Below are positions 58,740 through 64,000 of a stretch of DNA of 64,000 bases, in pieces (positions within the stretch are counted from its first letter, which is position 1; each line of letters starts with the position of its first letter). The notes below the pieces were generated by a model. It was not told where the DNA came from and searched no databases. It saw only the letters and a program-made list of their open reading frames with translations. Where the stretch lies: positions 20,336,001-20,400,000 of the forward strand of contig CM114272.1 in assembly GCA_050084515.1 (NCBI GenBank), given 5' to 3'. Position numbers and translations under genes: made by a program. The DNA is from Blasia pusilla. Taxonomy: Eukaryota; Marchantiophyta; Marchantiopsida; Blasiales.

Positions 58740-60580
58740 AGGGTGCTCATGCTATCAAGGACTTATGAAGAAAATCACGATCCCACGTCCAAGGAGGAAA
58801 GACCTAGGTGTGACCCACCAAAGTTGAAACCTAGACTAGATAGTCGCGAGAGTAGGAATGGCGACAGAACGGGCCATAGGTAACCTTAGGCGAGACAAGC
58901 ATATACCTTGAGACTAGCCTTAGGCAAGAAAGGGGCATAGCTACTAACAACGATAAGGGCAAGACAAGAAAGCAAGGTATGAGACCTTTGAGCCAAGCTC
59001 CAAGTCAACGGCGAGAAATAAAGAACAAGTGAGAAGTCAAGATAGATGAGACGTTATGAGACCAGTCATGAAATACGATGGACGGCAAGATAACCATGAG
59101 ACGCCAAACGGTGGGAGTCAAGATGGGCATTATCAAAGAGACACACCAAACGTACATCCAAATGCCAAGATGCATTTGGGGAGCATTTGGGGAGTTTAGA
59201 GTTGCAGAATTTGCACAAAGCCTCCACTAAGCCATTTCGAGCGATAGCTAGTCAAAGTAGGTTTGCAGGTCGTGAATCACATTTAGATTGAGAGCCAAAA
59301 TCAAAGGTCCAAGGGGAACAATGGAAAAGTTGGGGTTCCCACGGATAATCCTAGAAGTACATATAGACGGGGGACACTCACCCTCCCTACCCACTCAAGT
59401 CCATGAACAAGGAACTAATCATGATGTGTGCATGTTTGGTCGTGTTTCAAGTTTGAGCTAAGGCACCATTTGGGATGCATCTTGAGGAATTAATTGACAC
59501 ACTTCGGAATAGGTGAGAAACTTGGGGAGATTGGTAAAGGTTTGGGCAAGAGTCTTCCTAGGGAGACAATACGCACTTTGAGAGACTTGTCACGGCTGTA
59601 AGGATAGATCGGTGGGATCTAGCAGAGCGTCTGCACGAGTAGTGGAGGATAGGCCCAGGAGGTCGAGGATGATATATTGAGGCCCCGAGAAACCTGAGAG
59701 AGTAGGTTTCCCCTTCGTTTCGGATCATTTGGAGCCATATTGAAAAACTTACTATTTTAGGTAAGTACCATTTTGAGTATATGATCGACTTTCTATTTTT
59801 GGTAAGTGGCCCTTGACCTCATACATCAGGTCAAGAGCCAAGGAGGTGACTTGGGAGAATAGGTTACCATGGAGAGAGCTTGGGAGAGGAAAGGGGTAAA
59901 CCTCAAGGAGAGAGAGCTTGAGAGCTCATTCTCTCTTTGTTGAACCTCTTGGCATGAGGCGGTGGAGCTATGGTCCCTTGCCTTGTGAGTGTAACCCAAA
60001 CCTCTCATTAGGAGAGTGGGTTTGGTTTGACATGAGGGAGAGTGCACATTTTTGAGAGCTATGGTGTGAGATGGTGTAGAGAGAGATTGGATCTTACTTT
60101 ACAATTAGAGAATGAGAGAGTGAGAGAGCTTCATGGGGGAGCTCGTTGGTCACTCGCTATTTTTGCAGGTTGGGGACCATGTTCCCCATTCAGTGGCTCA
60201 TGGGAGTGCACACCGGAGCAAGGGCTGCTTTGATTGTTGTTTGCATTTGCGGATTTTTTGTGTGGAAGAGTGGCGCGCGGAAGCGCTCCCCAATTTCTTA
60301 TAGAGATTGATTATGGGGGCGGGTTGCCCCATTCCGGTGCTCTCAAGAGCACCGTGTAGCTTGCTGATTGTATTTTTACAGGTTTTACATTTTCGTAGGG
60401 AGAAATCAATGCAGAAGTGCTGCCAAATTTTGTGTAGGAGAAAGAGACTTTGGGCTTTACGACACTCCCCGTGAGTTTTACTAGAATTTTCGATTCTAAA
60501 TATATCTTCATATTGTTATAGATCGTGAAGTTGTGCACGCTGTACAACAAACAATGTGCAATTTGGAGTTGCGAGCAAAA
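58740..60580 (+). repeat. Gypsy 5' LTR/leader (modules A and B)
   Basis: Module A (58,740-59,420) matches 35,950-36,600. Module B (59,590-60,060) matches 9,745-10,250 and, inverted, 15,860-16,140. A TATA-like 'acatatagacggggg' lies at about 59,358. The leader word 'atcgtgaagttgtgca' at 60,524 recurs just before the methyltransferase in the minus-strand element. Together these lie upstream of gag, so they form the 5' LTR and untranslated leader. The exact LTR end and primer-binding site were not resolved. Confidence 0.7.
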
Positions 60581-61580
60581 AGTTACGGTCAATCTTGCAA
60601 AACTGCCATTGCTAGGCGATTTTTAGGGTTAAATTCTTCAAACCCTAAACCAGCCGCCACGCCGGCGGCGGCCGTCGCCATCATAGTCACAGTCAACGGT
60701 CTGCCATCAATGGTCAACAGTCACCTTCAACAGTCCACCATCCGTTGTCCATCCTTTGGTTGCCATTGCAACCGTTACGGAGTGGAGGGTCTTCCACGAC
60801 GTTCGTTGATTCTCTGACTTGGGTCGCCACCACGTACTTTGTTTTGGCTGCCATTGTCATCGTAGTTTCGTCATCAACCAGTGATGGAAAATGACCTCCG
60901 GTTATGGTGTTTGAGTTTTGATTTCATGTTGCTATGTTGTGACTGATAGCCGCTCGACGACGATCGAGTACTGTGTGGTGACGCCTGTAGTCGCAACGCG
61001 TCGCCGATTGCCGCGCCGTGCCGCTCGTGGCCGCACTGCACCGTCTCGATCACGGAGCCACACCGTCATTATGGAGCAGAGTGTGGGCTAATTGTTGATT
61101 GAGGAGGGTATGCCGCCGAGTGCCGCATCCCACCATCGAGGGTCATGCCGTTCGTAGCCGTTCCGTGCCACGTGCAACGCCACACCGTTTCGCTGGAACC
61201 GCACTATCTAACGAGGAGTTTTGAGCAACATCAGTACAGGAGGAGTATGACTTGCTGATTGGAGGAGTTATCTCCACGACCAAGTTGGGGTCGAGACTTG
61301 CAATTGCTGAGGAGTGACATCGACATGTGTTCAGGTTACCCATTCTGGTCCTTTACCCTACACGTGTGAGGGATTCTAGGATTTGTGTAGTTTATTTGGG
61401 GATATTGGGTGTGTGGATGTTGAGAGCATCATTTATGTATGTGGTTTAGGGGACATAGACCTGTGTGGGATGTCCGGAGTTGAGGGTAGGTTATCGATGA
61501 GATGATAGCCTGGTCGATTTACCGCACCACGCGCTTGTTGCCGCACCTTACACGTCTCGGGGAGAGAGAGTGTAGATCGA
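60580..61580. other. Gypsy leader region, no clear protein
   Basis: Between the leader word and gag. It contains a gcc/gcg-rich patch (60,650-60,690) and repeated 'gccgc'/'cgtgccg' words (60,940-61,190). No frame can be supported until about 61,590. Confidence 0.45.
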
Positions 61581-61589
61581 GTGCCACAT

Positions 61590-63080
61590 ATTTGGGATGA
61601 GTGATTGAGGGTTTACTCACGAGGCGAGAGTGATCGGGTGAGAGGGGCACGAGGGTCATCACGGTGTCCATTCGGGACTTTGAGAGGCGAGGTGGTAAAC
61701 TTGAGAGTAGCTCTAGAGGTTTTAGGCGGAGTGGCGAAAGGTTCCGAGGGTCTCCACGTGAGGGACCACCTCGACCTCCTTCTATGTCATCGTCAGACAA
61801 GGAAGAGGGTGTAGAGGAGTTTGTGAGCACATCGCCACACATTGTGAGTGGTCCTACCAGTTGGGCGTACGAGATGGACGATCGGGATAGAGGACCGCAT
61901 AGGTTTTCAGGTATAGTAGGTAAGATTGAGTTGCACGATTTCATAGCAGAGTTTAGGAGTTGGTGCAACTACAGCGAGCCAAGAACTCTAGAGAGTTCAA
62001 CCCGTTTACAGCATGGAACGGTATGTTCCAGCATTTAGAGGGGGCGCCCATGGACGATTACCATGAGTTCTCTCAGAGATATGCACGTGAGATCGAGGCG
62101 TGGAGGCTCTACTATGACCCACATTATGTGTCATGGATGGAGCCGTTCGCAAATGAGGAGGAGGAGTCAGGCGAGGCTACTTCCTCTTCCACATGTGACG
62201 TTTTAGGAGGAGTCACTCGCACGGGAGCAGTTGCACCATCTAGTCGGGTTCGTCTCAGGTTCAACCCTGTGGTTGAGTTCTTTGCCTAGTTGAGGGCGAG
62301 CTACCAGGGGGTACGGACAGAGAAGTTGCGGAGCATCCACGACTTTCAGAGGCGCCCATGTGAGAGTTTGCATGAGGCTTACACTCGCTTGCGCCGGTTG
62401 ATCAATGTCACTCAGGGGGTGACAGAGGCTCATGCTATCCAGTCATGATACGCGATGCTGGACCGGACCCTGCGGACACGGGTGCGGGAGGGGGTGCTTC
62501 TTATGAACACCTCCCCTACGTTGAGAGATGTTTTTAGGACCGCCGAGAACATTGAGCGCAACATGGCGGATAAGAGCGTAGCCACCATGGGTTCTGGGCG
62601 AGAGCAATAATGATTGTCTGCACAACCTGTGCACCAACGTGGACTCCAAGATAGGTCGACTGTGGCACCACGAGCTTGGGGAGGATACCGGGAGGCCGTG
62701 CCACAGAGACCTGCGCCTTCATATGCGGCTCAGCAGCAGCCGCCTACTATTATTTGTTGGTCATGTGATGGAGCCCATCATCAGCGCGATTGCACTCGTA
62801 AGGGTCATGGTCGTGTGCCTCAGCATGGAGGAGGAGATGGTATTGCACCAAGAGGTTATCAGTGTGACTATTGTCAAAGGTATGGTCATACACGCGCCAG
62901 GTGTTTCAGTTTACATCCTAAGTTACGTCCGGACCGAGGTCTAGAGAGGGCACTAGAGCGAGTAGCCGATCCGGGTGGGCTAGAGATCATGCACCAGGTG
63001 GTCTCGTTGGGAGACGAGGAGCTGGAGTTGCCCGACATGGTGGTGGAGCTGCCCATGGAGGAGATAGATTACCACCACTA
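61590..63080 (+). pseudogene. Gypsy gag with two CCHC zinc knuckles
   Basis: Gag packages element RNA. The frame from 61,664 is rich in Arg, Gly and Ser (SSSRGFRRSGERFRGSPREG) and includes RGPHRFSGI. After a shift come NPFTAWNGMFQHLEGAPMDD and RLYYDPHYVSWMEPF. After stops come LRASYQGVRTEKLRSIHDFQ, CESLHEAYTRLRRLI and EGVLLMNTSPTLRDVFRTAE, the typical capsid-domain pattern of gypsy gag. Two knuckles follow in the last frame (62,614-63,081): CWSCDGAHHQRDC, with one residue too few before the last Cys, and CDYCQRYGHTRARC, a perfect C-x2-C-x4-H-x4-C. A Gln/Leu-rich coiled-coil-like segment IQQLQEQIAAMTLRL follows at about 63,125. Stops at 62,289 and 62,448 and a frameshift at about 61,960 show it is inactive. 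Confidence 0.8.
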
Positions 63081-63366
63081 GACGCGCCGAGAGAGATGCC
63101 GGACGTGAGGCTGGGATGGTTGCTCAGATACAGCAGCTACAGGAGCAGATTGCCGCTATGACATTGAGGTTACCCGATGCCGGATCCGTGGCATCGACAT
63201 CATATGGAGCAGCCAGAGATCTGGAGGATCCTGGTTGGATGTACAGGGTTGCCCAGATGGAGGCCGCCGCAGTTGTGATGCGTGGAGCATCCGCAGAGTT
63301 GGATCCACAGCGAGGGGAAGCCAGAAAATAGACTAGGCCTCCTCAGTCTTTCACGTTGTTCGAAGC

Positions 63367-63395
63367 GATGAGGACCCCATCGATGGGTCCTCATC
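63367..63395. repeat. Palindrome with one-base bulge
   Basis: gatgaggacccc-atcgat-gggtcctcatc: 'gatgagga(c)cc..cat' is mirrored by 'atg..gg(t)cctcatc' around a ClaI-like centre, with one extra c in the left arm. It lies in the gag-protease spacer of the gypsy element. Confidence 0.8.
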
Positions 63396-63829
63396 AAAGT
63401 TCCTGGAGAGTTGGTGATGTTGTTGGTGTGCACGCACGGAGGGCGATGGGAGAAGCGAGTGCAACGACTCCTATTGTTGATGCTTTGGAGGGGCATGTGT
63501 CGAGCACGTTGTTGGGGGCGGCCACCATTGTGTACCGCGCTCCTTTATTTTCTGCTTCCAATGTTATGACGTTGGGGGTACGCCCGCCGAGGCTTTTCGG
63601 CTGGCCCCTACGCTATGTGAGCGTGGAGTTGGAGTTCCTGCATCACATTCAGAGGTGATTGCAGAGGAGGTGATGGACCTGCCCTTGGAGCGGATGTTCG
63701 GGCCGTCCACGTCAGATTCATGGCAAGCAGCAGCTGCTAGGATGGCGGAGATGCCCGCTAGACCCGCGATAGAGCATGCCATGGCTTCTCCTGGTGTTGT
63801 GTTGCTGGATAAATGAGGAGCGGTCTTCC

Positions 63830-64000
63830 AGTTGGTGAGTCCTGGAGGTAGAGCTTTTAGTCTGCAGCGCGTCTTGTTGGATTCAGAACCGCAACCCCTG
63901 ATGTTGGGGAAAGCGTCATTTTAGAGGATTGGGCTTGACGAGAGCCGATGTGGAGCGTTGTCCATTCCGGATACAGACATCCTTGGGTGGAGCGAGTACC
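63830..64000 (+). pseudogene. Gypsy protease start, damaged, cut by the window end
   Basis: LVSPGGRAFSLQRVLLDSEP followed by QPLMLGKASF is a retroviral-type aspartic protease region. The catalytic Asp-Ser-Gly is altered to Asp-Ser-Glu, and a stop follows LGKASF, so this copy is dead. It lies where protease belongs, after gag, and the rest of pol would continue past the window. No methyltransferase domain is found between gag and protease, so in this family it must follow protease, as the 12-16 kb copy suggests. Confidence 0.7.

Noticed and set aside
1-64000. CRISPR arrays, bacterial operons, rRNA genes
   Set aside because: No regularly spaced repeats, no rRNA-like sequence and no ribosome-binding-site-led operons. 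Intron-bearing plant genes rule out a prokaryotic reading.

Overview
This window looks like nuclear DNA of a streptophyte plant, most likely a land plant with a transposon-rich genome. The evidence is an intron-rich alkaline alpha-galactosidase/raffinose-synthase-family gene, a nepenthesin-type aspartic protease, a plant glyoxalase-I-like (VOC) gene, and a plastid-type DUF3143 gene, each with GT-AG introns where introns occur. The genes lie in a sea of decayed Ty3/gypsy, Ty1/copia, LINE-type and hAT elements. I cannot fix the species. A gypsy family carrying a cytosine methyltransferase recalls charophyte algae and early-diverging plants, but that is only a hint. Layout, left to right: an LTR-type repeat fragment (1-430); a 5'-truncated non-LTR retrotransposon (1.1-3.9 kb); the DUF3143 gene on the minus strand (5,551-7,171, two exons); a hAT transposase relic on minus (8.65-9.66 kb); a solo gypsy LTR/leader module (9.75-10.25 kb); a minus-strand Ty3/gypsy element (12.19-16.14 kb) with a C5-cytosine methyltransferase domain upstream of RT, RNase H and integrase; a recurring anonymous repeat (16.8-18.4 and 23.1-23.7 kb) flanking a nearly complete non-LTR element (19.2-22.9 kb); the 14-exon alpha-galactosidase gene (24,949-30,213, plus); a GC-rich LTR-like block followed by a decayed kinase-like pseudogene (30.6-33.1 kb); the 3' end of a gypsy element whose polyprotein ends in a PHD finger (33.6-34.4 kb), followed by LTR-like sequence with a TATA box and hairpins (34.45-35.2 kb); more LTR modules (35.7-37.7 kb); a long stretch without genes (37.7-45.0 kb) holding a LINE relic at 43.2 kb; the intronless aspartic protease (45,014-46,624); the three-exon VOC gene (49,831-51,056); a copia 3' end (52.7-53.3 kb, minus); a third copy of the non-LTR element (53.4-54.7 kb); a minus-strand EDM2-like PHD-finger pseudogene (55.9-58.7 kb); and the 5' half of another gypsy element with LTR modules, gag with two zinc knuckles and a damaged protease, cut off by the window end (58.7-64.0 kb). 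The four host genes belong to unrelated pathways: plastid protein of unknown function, galactosyl-oligosaccharide metabolism, secretory or vacuolar proteolysis, and 2-oxoaldehyde/VOC chemistry. Nothing suggests that they work together. They are islands between transposon blocks. The most interesting system is the gypsy family. Pieces at 12-16 kb and 59-64 kb share the same 5' leader, so they are one family, and a related 3' piece lies at 34 kb. Together they imply a composite order gag (2x CCHC) - protease - cytosine methyltransferase - RT - RNase H - integrase - PHD finger, which would be a mobile element coding for both a DNA-methylation 'writer' and a chromatin 'reader'. All copies seen here are broken. 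A second theme is a set of at least eight near-perfect small-loop palindromes, all in decayed repeats or pseudogenes and none in the intact genes, consistent with fold-back template switching.
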